From: Candidatus Buchananbacteria bacterium RIFCSPLOWO2_02_FULL_46_11b
GTDB taxonomy: Bacteria; Patescibacteriota; Patescibacteriia; Buchananbacterales; UBA6539
Direction: 5' to 3'
DNA length: 13,874 nt
Assembly (NCBI GenBank): GCA_001817615.1
Contig: MHIR01000058.1
Location: 15,075 to 28,948, forward strand
A model generated the notes under the pieces. The model saw only the letters and a program-made list of their open reading frames with translations. It was not told where the DNA came from and made no database searches. Positions 5,953 to 11,826 of the stretch are shown one piece after another. The translations under genes were made by a program, and so were the position numbers. How positions within the stretch are numbered: position 1 is the stretch's first letter; each line of letters starts with the position of its first letter.

Positions 5953-6293
5953 ATAGGTTGGACAATAAATTAGATAAAATGTTTAAAATAAGGTAAAAAT
6001 TACAAATTTTAAGCACTAAACCGATTAAGCGCCAAATTCAAAATTACAAACGGCTATTCATATTATTGGCGACTTATTAATTGCTTTCTGCGATTTTAGA
6101 AAGTTTTTTGATTAATAATGGCTTAAATTACAAATCACAAATTCCAAACAAATTACAATGTCCAAAATTACAAATCACAAACCTCAATAAATAGCGTTTT
6201 GAATTTGTGATTTGTAATTTATTTAGAATTTGGTGCTTGGAATTTGGAATTTATAATAATTTATATATTTTATCCTAATTATTAACCCAATAT
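5953..6293. repeat. Long imperfect inverted-repeat element (~340 bp)
   Basis: This fills most of the 555-base gap 5845-6399, which has no gene. The left arm (about 5953-6030) and right arm (about 6213-6293) are imperfectly complementary through words such as AATTAGATAAAAT, AAGCACTAAA and GCGCCAAATTC. Inside, 6125-6144 (built on AATTACAAATCACAAA) is exactly complementary to 6201-6220, and a 17-nt part recurs directly at 6165-6181. A nested hairpin pairs TTATTAAT and CTTTCT (6074-6090) with AGAAAG and ATTAATAA (to 6118). It is very AT-rich with no ORF, and could be a MITE-like or structural element. Confidence 0.65.
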
Positions 6294-6332
6294 TTTAAAC
6301 CCCAATTTTTTATGCCACCAACAATCCTCACC

Positions 6333-6361
6333 TTGACACTTCCCCCGATTTGTTCTAAGAT
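6333..6361 (+). promoter_or_regulatory. Promoter of the 74-aa zinc-ribbon gene
   Basis: TTGACA (6333-6338), 17 nt, TAAGAT (6356-6361). The same -10 is used by both paralogue promoters at 9367 and 10651. The leader is about 32 nt. Confidence 0.75.
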
Positions 6362-6399
6362 ATTTTTACTGGAAAAAACACCATTAGGAGGAGAAAGCA

Positions 6400-6624
6400 A
6401 TGGGATATGATGACGGAGAAAATACCGGCAGAAGAATTAGGGAAAGGTCAAGTTTGGCGGCGGTTTCTTTGGCCGAATTACACAACGCCAAGTCGCGGAA
6501 ACAGGCAAAGAAAGAAAGGCATTGCCTTGATTGCGATCAGGTTTTAAGCAACTATAATTTAGGGGTTCGCTGCCACGTTTGCGCCGAAAAGAGGGCGGCG
6601 CGCAAGACAAGAGTGAAGGTGTAA
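6400..6624 (+). CDS. Small zinc-ribbon protein (74 aa)
   Basis: The start is well supported: AGGAGG (6386-6391) lies 8 nt before the ATG and a consensus promoter is upstream. The first 40 residues are very polar and basic (an RRIRER patch, then KSRKQAKKER). They are followed by a four-cysteine ribbon, H-C42-L-D-C45 and R-C58-H-V-C61, with a 12-residue middle containing N-L-G-V, and a basic tail. Paired C-x2-C knuckles and many Arg/Lys residues suggest a zinc-stabilised nucleic-acid- or ribosome-binding protein. I do not recognise the family. The gene is monocistronic with a clear terminator. It has no detectable sequence kinship to the 157-aa zinc-ribbon protein beyond the C-x2-C pairs, but it shares its promoter style. 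Confidence 0.83.
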   Translation: MGYDDGENTGRRIRERSSLAAVSLAELHNAKSRKQAKKERHCLDCDQVLSNYNLGVRCHVCAEKRAARKTRVKV

Positions 6625-6635
6625 TTTTTTCCTTC

Positions 6636-6667
6636 GGCCCGTCTGATTTTCAGGCGGGTCTTTTTTT
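6636..6667 (+). terminator. Terminator of the 74-aa gene
   Basis: GGCCCGTCTG (6636-6645) pairs with CAGGCGGGTC (6651-6660) over 10 bp including two G-U pairs, with a 5-nt loop, followed by seven T (6661-6667). Confidence 0.87.
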
Positions 6668-6760
6668 GCGTAATGCGAATTGCGCGAATTCTGGTTTTAG
6701 GGGCGCTAAGCTGTAAATATTTTAACTTTTGTTTTATTGGCATTTGCGAATAGCGCGAAT
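6661..6760. repeat. GCGAAT word array, second copy
   Basis: It begins with the same 20 nt as 1182-1201, again fused to a terminator T-tract, and continues TGCGCGAATTC. At 6746-6760 GCGAATAGCGCGAAT matches the far-end word at 1382-1396. So both plus-strand genes with this terminator tail sit in a similar frame of words. Confidence 0.7.
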
Positions 6761-6774
6761 ATTATATAGGGGAT

Positions 6775-7131
6775 TTATGAAATATTCTCCAGCCACCAAA
6801 GCCTGGCGGTCTTGGTTTTTCTGCTAAAAATTAGGCTGATAATGTCAATCTGCCAGTCGGCTTCAAGATTTTTTTGTTCCAGAAAGTTTTCCGCCGCGGC
6901 CGCGATGGCTTCCAGCTTTTCTTCGCCAACCGCTTCTTCGGGCCAGCCGCAAATTCGGCTGGTCCGGGATTTGACTTCAACAAAATGAATGACACCGCCG
7001 ATTTCGGCCACCAAATCAACTTCGCCGTCGGGACAGCGGAAGTTGCGGGCCAAGATTTTATAGCCGTTTTTTTTGAGCCAGCCGGCGGCGATGGTTTCGC
7101 CGAAGCGGCCGAGTTGTTGGTTGTGGGGCAT
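6775..7131 (-). CDS. yraN: YraN/UPF0102 family endonuclease-fold protein
   Basis: The 118-aa protein has the UPF0102 pattern: L-G-R-F-G11-E12 near the N-terminus, G-Y-K-I-L-A-R-N-F-R, then the nuclease core D-G-E37-V-D39-L-V-A and F-V-E52-V-K54-S-R, and G-W-P-E-E-A-V. This is the PD-(D/E)xK-like core of a Holliday-junction-resolvase-type fold. The role of the family is poorly established; DNA processing is the usual proposal. The length is normal. In many bacteria yraN lies next to rnhB; here rnhB is about 1.5 kb upstream on the same strand, with an intervening operon. There is no Shine-Dalgarno, and the leader contains a mirrored AACTCGCTG word array. Confidence 0.9.
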   Translation of the reverse strand: MPHNQQLGRFGETIAAGWLKKNGYKILARNFRCPDGEVDLVAEIGGVIHFVEVKSRTSRICGWPEEAVGEEKLEAIAAAAENFLEQKNLEADWQIDIISLIFSRKTKTARLWWLENIS

Positions 7132-7144
7132 ATTTTTAGCCTAT

Positions 7145-7272
7145 TCAGCGAGTTAAGCGAGTTCAGCGAGTCAAGCTGCCAAACTCGGCATTTTAATCAA
7201 TAATTTTTTTAGTTAAAGATTTTTTATTTATAAAGTAGAGCTGAATTTACTTAACTCGCTGAACTCGCTTAA
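7145..7272. repeat. 9-bp word array with inverted partner
   Basis: Three consecutive 9-bp units TCAGCGAGT, TAAGCGAGT, TCAGCGAGT (7145-7171) are followed 79 bases on by the inverted copy (7250-7272). 7153-7175 pairs with 7250-7272 with a single mismatch in 23. The spacer is AT-rich. This is the main content of the gene-free stretch 7132-7473, along with the terminator at 7274-7309 and the ACGCGG array. Confidence 0.8.
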
Positions 7273-7273
7273 T

Positions 7274-7309
7274 AAAAAAAGCGCTTAACCCTAAAAAATA
7301 GGGGGCGCT
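7274..7309 (-). terminator. Minus-strand terminator downstream of the methyltransferase operon
   Basis: Read on the minus strand, AGCGC (7309-7305) pairs with GCGCT (7284-7280) and CCCTA with TAGGG inside. The stem is followed by six T (7279-7274). It lies about 165 nt beyond the stop of the membrane-protein gene. Confidence 0.72.
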
Positions 7310-7405
7310 ATGTTGATTGATTAAATTGAGAGCGTTGATTAATTATTTCTACTAGATTATCGTAATTTAAACTTTGGCTTGATTTAGCATAATAGAAGCT
7401 GATTA

Positions 7406-7434
7406 ACGCGGATTAAAACGCGGATTTACGCGGA
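7406..7434. repeat. ACGCGG word array
   Basis: ACGCGG occurs at 7406, 7418 and 7429, as degenerate 11-12-bp units (ACGCGGATTAA, ACGCGGATTT, ACGCGGAAAA). It is non-coding, in the 3' region of the methyltransferase/membrane-protein operon. Confidence 0.7.
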
Positions 7435-7473
7435 AAACTTGAATTATTTAACGGTCTAAAATTATAAAACCCG

Positions 7474-7875
7474 CTACGGAATGTACCGGCTGAATTTTCT
7501 TTTTTCTTCTATTTCTTTCCTTAATTTCGGAATGGTTAAAATAAAATATTTACCGATAAAGAAAAGCCAAACTAGCAGTGTCAGGCCCATAATCACCAGC
7601 CAAAAGCGGGAAGAAAGCAGAGCCACGCCCTGCCAGGCAAAGAAAAGATAAACAAAGCCGATGAGGCCAAAAGTAAAACATAAATGAATCAAGCGGCCAT
7701 AACCTTTATTTTTCAGGCGGTCTCTGATATTTGGCAGGCGGAATTTCAGGATTAAGCCAAGGGCGATTAAAATACCGAAAGCCAAGGTTAAAATAATAAT
7801 GGCGCGCGGCTGCATGACCGGCGGGCGCAGGGAAAAAAGATGGCCGGGGTCAAAAAAGTATTTCAGGTAGTTCAT
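7474..7875 (-). CDS. Three-helix membrane protein of unknown function (133 aa)
   Basis: Hydrophobic segments at about 25-45, 62-81 and 91-113 predict three transmembrane helices. A basic loop (R-D-R-L-K-N-K-G-Y-G-R, 51-61) and a basic C-terminal tail (K-L-R-K-E-I-E-E-K-R-K) suggest the loop between helices 1 and 2 and the C-terminus face the cytoplasm. No catalytic motif is seen and I do not recognise the family. The start codon overlaps the stop of the methyltransferase gene (ATGA, 7875-7872), so the two are translationally coupled and probably work in one process, perhaps modification of a membrane-linked substrate (inference). Confidence 0.85.
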   Translation of the reverse strand: MNYLKYFFDPGHLFSLRPPVMQPRAIIILTLAFGILIALGLILKFRLPNIRDRLKNKGYGRLIHLCFTFGLIGFVYLFFAWQGVALLSSRFWLVIMGLTLLVWLFFIGKYFILTIPKLRKEIEEKRKFSRYIP

Positions 7876-8426
7876 GATTTTTGGAAGATTAAGCCGAAGT
7901 GGTAAGGCCCGGCCTGGAATTGGTCAATTAATTTTAAGTTTAATTTTTGGGCCGAGTTTTGGATATCGGCTAAATTTACCCGGCTGGCCTGGGGCGGGCC
8001 GAAAGGCGCCGACGTTTGGCTCCAATCAACAACGAGCAGCTTGCCGCCGGGCTTTAACAGACGCCTGGCTTCCGCCAGGATATTTTCCTGCTTTTTTGAT
8101 TCAAACAAGACGTTGACTATAAAAGCGAAGTTAAGGCTGTTTTCGGGAATATTGGTCGCGCCGGCAATTTCCAGATTTGACCAGATTGATTTGATATTGG
8201 TCAGGCCTTCCAGCCGGGCTTTGCTGGCCGTGGTTTTCAGGGCTGATTTCAAAATATCAACGATATAGACGGTTGATTTGTCGCCGACCAGCCGGGCCGC
8301 GGCCGCCGTGAAATGGCCGGATCCGCCGCAGCCCAAATTGGCGATTCTGTCGCCGGCTTTAAGGCCCAGGCGCAAAAGAAGGGCTTGGGGGTCTAAAAGC
8401 GTATTGCCGCGGGAGATGTAGACCAT
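7872..8426 (-). CDS. Class I SAM-dependent methyltransferase
   Basis: The 184-aa protein has the Rossmann methyltransferase order. Motif I (I-A-N-L-G-C-G-G-S-G-H-F-T, about 28-40) binds SAM, acidic motif II is V-Y-I-V-D (D57), and motif III is L-K-P-G-G-K-L-L-V-V-D-W. Motif I has N-L-G-C-G in place of D-x-G-x-G, which UbiE-like and small-molecule enzymes tolerate. The compact size and lack of an N-terminal extension suggest a Methyltransf_11/25-type enzyme acting on a small molecule, lipid or protein; the substrate is unknown. It is the first gene of a two-gene operon overlapping a membrane protein by 4 nt. The leader has no Shine-Dalgarno and reads AGCCCCCT before the ATG. Confidence 0.9.
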   Translation of the reverse strand: MVYISRGNTLLDPQALLLRLGLKAGDRIANLGCGGSGHFTAAAARLVGDKSTVYIVDILKSALKTTASKARLEGLTNIKSIWSNLEIAGATNIPENSLNFAFIVNVLFESKKQENILAEARRLLKPGGKLLVVDWSQTSAPFGPPQASRVNLADIQNSAQKLNLKLIDQFQAGPYHFGLIFQKS

Positions 8427-8467
8427 AGGGGGCTTATTTAAAAATTAAACGTTATCTTGTTATTTAT

Positions 8468-8494
8468 ATTATACCATATTTGTTGTTTTGGCAA
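8468..8494 (-). promoter_or_regulatory. Methyltransferase operon promoter
   Basis: A perfect TATAAT (8473-8468) with TTGCCA (8494-8489) 15 nt upstream. The spacing is short; shifting to TTTGCC gives 16 nt. The leader is about 35 nt. Confidence 0.5.
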
Positions 8495-8508
8495 ATAAAT
8501 AGCGAGGT

Positions 8509-8583
8509 CACAAAAGCACGAAAACATGAAAACAAAAATTAAAATAATTGTTTTTGTGCTTTTGTGTTTAGGCCCGAAGGGCC
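8509..8583. repeat. CACAAAAG word array as inverted repeat, plus a GGCCC hairpin
   Basis: CACAAAAGCAC (8509-8519) is exactly complementary to GTGCTTTTGTG (8556-8566). The interior consists of degenerate 8-bp words (CACGAAAA, CATGAAAA). GGCCC, GAA, GGGCC (8571-8583) forms a separate small hairpin just beyond the rnhB stop. Together these may end rnhB transcription, though no long T-tract follows the small hairpin. Confidence 0.65.
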
Positions 8584-8597
8584 GTATGTTTTTTGCT

Positions 8598-9212
8598 TTA
8601 TTGATGACCTAAGTTCCTCATGGGCCTAAAGCTCCGCCGATGGAGGGCGCAAAGCCCGTGGCGGAAAATCATCTGGTAATGGCCGGCCGTGCCGTAGCCT
8701 TTGTGCCGGTCGAAATTATATTCTGGATATTTTTCGTGAAGCTCAATCATCAGCCGGTCGCGCGTCACTTTGGCGACAATTGAAGCCGCGGCAATGGACG
8801 TTATTTTATAATCGCCGTCAATAATTGAAAGCGAAGGCAAATTTTCGTAATTTAATTTCACGGCGTCAATTAGTAAATGGTCGGGTTGGGGTGAAAGGTT
8901 TTTTAAAGCCAAACGCATGGCCGCCAAGTTGGCCCAGCCCAGGCCCTGCTGGTCAATTTTTTTTTCGCTGATAATGCCCGCGGCCCAGCCCAGAGCCTTG
9001 GCCGCGATCTCGGCGAAAAGCTCTTCCCGGGCTTTGGCGCAAAGCAGTTTGGAATCTTTCAGCCCCCTTATTTTTACTTCGGGATTCAAAATCACGGCCC
9101 CGGCCACAATCGGCCCGGCCCAGGCGCCCCGGCCGGCCTCGTCCAGCCCGGCGATCAGCGTGAAGCCTTGAGAGAGGATTTTATTTTCGTGAGAATAATT
9201 GGGATAGCGCAT
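8598..9212 (-). CDS. rnhB: Ribonuclease HII
   Basis: From ATG 9212 the protein is 204 aa, normal for RNase HII, which nicks RNA in RNA-DNA hybrids and at single embedded ribonucleotides. The four catalytic carboxylates are visible: D24 and E25 in L-D-E-A-G-R-G, D116 in L-L-I-D-A-V, and D134 in I-D-G-D-Y, followed by I-A-A-A-S-I-V-A-K-V-T-R-D-R. H-K-G-Y-G-T near the C-terminus is also typical. A longer reading from TTG 9224 is possible, but the ATG fits the SD-less leaders of the neighbouring minus-strand genes better. The promoter at 9239-9267 lies inside the first copy of the repeat preceding the tandem paralogues. Confidence 0.96.
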   Translation of the reverse strand: MRYPNYSHENKILSQGFTLIAGLDEAGRGAWAGPIVAGAVILNPEVKIRGLKDSKLLCAKAREELFAEIAAKALGWAAGIISEKKIDQQGLGWANLAAMRLALKNLSPQPDHLLIDAVKLNYENLPSLSIIDGDYKITSIAAASIVAKVTRDRLMIELHEKYPEYNFDRHKGYGTAGHYQMIFRHGLCALHRRSFRPMRNLGHQ

Positions 9213-9238
9213 GGGTTTGGTCAAGTTTCCTTACTTTA

Positions 9239-9267
9239 AGTTTAGGGGATGTCGGGGTTATTGGCAA
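9239..9267 (-). promoter_or_regulatory. rnhB promoter
   Basis: On the minus strand TTGCCA (9267-9262), 17 nt, TAAACT (9244-9239). The -35 lies in the conserved TTATTGGCAAATC part of the repeat, so the repeat provides or captured part of this promoter. Confidence 0.6.
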
Positions 9268-9336
9268 ATCGGGGACAATAAAACAATAAAGCAATAAAAC
9301 AAAACTTTAATTCGCTTGCTTTATTGCTTTATTGAA
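9247..9336. repeat. Cassette repeat, copy 1
   Basis: The order is GATGTCGGGG, TTATTGGCAAATC, CAATAAA words, then CAAAACTTTAATTCGCTTG and the inverted TTTATTGCTTTATTG. The CAATAAA(A/G)-type 8-bp words and their inverse give a stem around the CTTTAATTCG centre. Copies 2 (10548-10643) and 3 (11827-11923) share the whole order. Confidence 0.85.
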
Positions 9337-9366
9337 AAAGGCCGGCAAATCTTGCGAAACGCCGGC

Positions 9367-9394
9367 TTGACATCTTTTTATTTTGTGTTAAGAT
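9367..9394 (+). promoter_or_regulatory. Promoter of paralogue A
   Basis: TTGACA (9367-9372), 16 nt, TAAGAT (9389-9394) preceded by TGT (extended -10). It is nearly identical to the paralogue B promoter. Confidence 0.8.
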
Positions 9395-9402
9395 AAAGCC
9401 GT

Positions 9403-9419
9403 CCAGACTTCAGGTCTGG
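9403..9419 (+). promoter_or_regulatory. 5'-end hairpin of the paralogue A mRNA
   Basis: CCAGAC (9403-9408) pairs with GTCTGG (9414-9419). The predicted start is near 9401, so the hairpin would cap the 5' end of the mRNA. It is followed by AAAAGCTCTTTAA, conserved in paralogue B. Confidence 0.65.
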
Positions 9420-9463
9420 CGGAGGGAAAAGCTCTTTAACAACCGGCAGGAAAGGAAAAAGCC

Positions 9464-10513
9464 ATGGAGAATAAAAAAATCCCCCTTTTCGCCGATGAAA
9501 TCATCACCGGATTGGGATTGGGGAAAAGGAAGTTAAGAAAAAATAATGAGATTATAATCCGGATTTTGTCGGCGGAGATGATGACAAGAAAAGAATTGGC
9601 AAAACGTTTGCGAAACGAGCCGGCTTATGACTGCCAAAAAGCGACGGATGAACAGCTTGGAGACCGGGTAGAACATTTAGTAAGATATTTCGGCATTCTC
9701 GGCTGCCAGGACGTTCGTTATTTCGTCATCAATTCCAAAGCCGATCCAAAATTTCAAGACAATGACGCCAAGAATTTCACTGGAGAATTTATAGCGGGCC
9801 GGGCAGTAAGGAGCATAATTTATGAAATTTTGGGAAAGAATCCTTTGCCTGCGGGACAGCTTACCAAAAAAGTGGAAAACCATCCGGAATATGACGGTTC
9901 CAAGGGCCTGGGCAAAAAGCTGAAAGCCGTGGTCAATCACATTCTTAATAATTTCAGGAACAAGAAAAGCTTTTTTGAAAGGGACAAGAGCCGCGGGAAA
10001 TATAATGTTTGGCGGATTAAAGAGAATTCAAAAAGTCCGCCCTGGAAAGCCGGCGGATATCAGGAAAGGCCCCGGCTTAAAAGAGACGCCATTCATCAGC
10101 TGATGCGCGCCAAAGCGGTTATTAATGGCTGGTCATCTCGTGATTTATTTTGGGCGACGCGCCAATCAGCCTTGAGATATAAATCTCCGAAAATCGCGAG
10201 AAAGAGTTTAAACCGGCTTTTCCATCGAAACAAAGCGTATTTTGAGCAAATTCCGGGAACAAAACCCGTGCACTGGCGCGCCAGATGGCTTGAGCCGCTT
10301 AAAACTCCTTCTTGCCCCAGAGAATTTTTTGATTTGGCCAGCCAGGTTTTAGACGATCTTATGGCGCCCCGGAGTTTAGAAGATTTGTTGAAAGTCATCC
10401 GCCAATCCGGCCATCTGTTCGGCTATCAGACAAATGAACTGCCTTTGACTTTTTTGCAAAACCAGATAGTTAAAGTTATTGCCGGAACAAAGTATGCCAG
10501 TTTGATATTATAA
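9464..10513 (+). CDS. Paralogue A: predicted multi-winged-helix protein (349 aa)
   Basis: AAGGA (9452-9456) precedes ATG 9464. I do not recognise a named family. By pattern the protein has about four modules of similar shape, each with two or three helices followed by a strand hairpin: about 26-93 (ending Y-F-V-I), 112-186 (S-I-I-Y-E-I-L start, Y-N-V-W-R-I-K end, HARE-HTH-like), 203-277 (ending V-H-W-R-A-R-W) and 283-346. It is basic, with no signal, membrane segment or enzymatic motif, which suggests a DNA- or RNA-binding protein (inference). It has its own promoter, 5' hairpin and terminator. Paralogue B follows directly; the two share about 87% identity over the last 87 residues and clearly less before that. 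Confidence 0.85.
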   Translation: MENKKIPLFADEIITGLGLGKRKLRKNNEIIIRILSAEMMTRKELAKRLRNEPAYDCQKATDEQLGDRVEHLVRYFGILGCQDVRYFVINSKADPKFQDNDAKNFTGEFIAGRAVRSIIYEILGKNPLPAGQLTKKVENHPEYDGSKGLGKKLKAVVNHILNNFRNKKSFFERDKSRGKYNVWRIKENSKSPPWKAGGYQERPRLKRDAIHQLMRAKAVINGWSSRDLFWATRQSALRYKSPKIARKSLNRLFHRNKAYFEQIPGTKPVHWRARWLEPLKTPSCPREFFDLASQVLDDLMAPRSLEDLLKVIRQSGHLFGYQTNELPLTFLQNQIVKVIAGTKYASLIL

Positions 10514-10540
10514 AGGAGCCTGATTCCGGCCCCTTTTTTC
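10513..10540 (+). terminator. Terminator of paralogue A
   Basis: AAGGAGCC (10513-10520) pairs with GGCCCCTT (10528-10535) with one mismatch, running into six T. The same design follows paralogue B. Confidence 0.85.
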
Positions 10541-10547
10541 TTTGAAA

Positions 10548-10643
10548 AATGCCGGGGTTATTTGCAAATCAAGAGCAATAAAGCCATAAAGCAATAAAAC
10601 AATAAAACAAAACCTTAGGGTGCTTGTTTTATTGCTTTATTGA
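10548..10643. repeat. Cassette repeat, copy 2
   Basis: It lies between paralogues A and B. It has GCCGGGGTTATTTGCAAATC, then AGAGCAATAAAGCCATAAAG, repeated CAATAAAA words, and the inverted GTTTTATTGCTTTATTG. It is very close to copies 1 and 3. Confidence 0.87.
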
Positions 10644-10650
10644 AAATAGC

Positions 10651-10678
10651 TTGACATCTTTTTATTTTATGTTAAGAT
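10651..10678 (+). promoter_or_regulatory. Promoter of paralogue B
   Basis: TTGACA (10651-10656), 16 nt, TAAGAT (10673-10678) with TGT before it. Sequence identity with the paralogue A promoter extends through the spacer with two changes or fewer. Confidence 0.82.
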
Positions 10679-10683
10679 AATCT

Positions 10684-10705
10684 CGCCCAGACTTCAAGTC
10701 TGGCG
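10684..10705 (+). promoter_or_regulatory. 5'-end hairpin of the paralogue B mRNA
   Basis: CCAGACTT (10687-10694) and AAGTCTGG (10696-10703) form a perfect 8-bp stem, extendable by outer CG pairs with one bulge. The predicted transcription start is near 10685, at the foot of the stem. Compared with A, a base change restores two more pairs. Confidence 0.7.
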
Positions 10706-10747
10706 AATAAAAAAGCTCTTTAAAAACCGGCCGAAAAGGAGAAAGCC

Positions 10748-11794
10748 ATGGAGAAGAAAAAAGTTCCCCTTTCTGCCGATGAAATCATCGCCGGACTGGG
10801 CAAAAGGAAACTGAAAGAAGACATTAAGGATATGATCCGGGTTTTGTCGGATGAGGCCCTGAACAGTACGGGATTGACCGAACATTTTTTAAGAAAAGAA
10901 TCCGCGTCTGACTGCCGGGAAGCGGACAATCAAGAGATTAAACGTTTGGTCAGGCCGCTAAGAAGCTGGAAAATTCTTGGCTGGCAAGACGGGGAGTATT
11001 TCATTAAAGGCTCAAAAGCAGATCCTCAATTCCAAGCTAACAACTTCAAACCCCCGGCGCATTTAAAGAAGCCGGAAGAAAGACGGTCTTTAAGAAGTAT
11101 TATTTATGAAATCTTAAAGCAGGCGGGGCCGATGACGGCTGGCCGCTTAGCTTCAAGAGCAAACAGTCATCCTGATTGCGGCGGCTCATACGGCCAGGAC
11201 AAGGATTTAAAAAAGAGGGCGGACAAAATACTTAATAGCGGGCGGAACAAATGTTTTTTTGAAAGGGATGCCAGCCGCCGTAAATACGCCGATTGGCGCG
11301 TAAAAGACGGCTCAAGCCCGCCGCCGTGGAAATCCAAACAAGGCCCCCCTGATTACAAAAAAAGCGCTATTTATCAATTGATGCGGACAAAAGCGGTTAT
11401 CAGGGGCTGGTCGTATCGCGAGCTGTTTGAAGAGCTGGACCGGTTAAAATCCGGCTATATTTCTCTCGCCGCCGCGCAAGCTAATTTAAGCTGTATTTTT
11501 TACCAAAACAAGGCGGGACGTTTTGAGAAAATTCCGGGAACAAAACCCGTGCACTGGCGCGCCAGATGGCTTGGGCCGCTTAAGATTCCTTCTTGCCCCA
11601 AAGAGTTCTTTGATTTGGCCAGCCAGGTTTTAGACGATCTTGCCGCGCCCCGGAGTTTAGAAGATTTATTGAAAGTCATCCGCCAATCCGGCCATCTGTT
11701 CGGCTATCAGACAAATGAACTGCCTTTGACTTTTTTGCAAAACGGAGTGGTTGGAGCCGTTGCTGGGACAAAATATGCCGGCTTGATATCATAA
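10748..11794 (+). CDS. Paralogue B: predicted multi-winged-helix protein (348 aa)
   Basis: AAGGAG (10736-10741) precedes ATG 10748. It is collinear with paralogue A through all four putative modules. Anchor strings are A-D-E-I-I near the N-terminus, S-K-A-D-P, R-S-I-I-Y-E-I-L, F-F-E-R-D, W-R-V-K, Y-Q-L-M-R-x-K-A-V-I, and the last 87 residues from I-P-G-T-K-P-V-H-W. There are 11 substitutions in that C-terminal block, with an uninterrupted identical run of 33 residues (A-P-R-S-L-E-D to F-L-Q-N), whereas the first 260 residues differ at roughly half the positions by eye. It has its own promoter, leader and terminator, so the pair is not an operon. The function is unknown; nucleic-acid binding is inferred from predicted winged helices. 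Confidence 0.85.
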   Translation: MEKKKVPLSADEIIAGLGKRKLKEDIKDMIRVLSDEALNSTGLTEHFLRKESASDCREADNQEIKRLVRPLRSWKILGWQDGEYFIKGSKADPQFQANNFKPPAHLKKPEERRSLRSIIYEILKQAGPMTAGRLASRANSHPDCGGSYGQDKDLKKRADKILNSGRNKCFFERDASRRKYADWRVKDGSSPPPWKSKQGPPDYKKSAIYQLMRTKAVIRGWSYRELFEELDRLKSGYISLAAAQANLSCIFYQNKAGRFEKIPGTKPVHWRARWLGPLKIPSCPKEFFDLASQVLDDLAAPRSLEDLLKVIRQSGHLFGYQTNELPLTFLQNGVVGAVAGTKYAGLIS

Positions 11795-11822
11795 AGGGAG
11801 CCTAATTCCGGCCCCTTTTTTC
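11793..11822 (+). terminator. Terminator of paralogue B
   Basis: The stem AAAGGGAGCC (11793-11802) with GGCCCCTTT (11810-11818) runs into a T-tract. It is nearly identical in plan to the paralogue A terminator. Confidence 0.85.
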
Positions 11823-11826
11823 TTTG

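Noticed and set aside
7145..7272. The 9-bp repeats as a CRISPR array.
   Set aside because: Units are far too short, contiguous and spacer-less; no cas genes nearby.
9213..9224. A TTG start for RNase HII, four codons upstream.
   Set aside because: It is possible, with a weak AAGGA close by, but an ATG in frame at 9212 has the same kind of leader as neighbouring genes and keeps the normal length.
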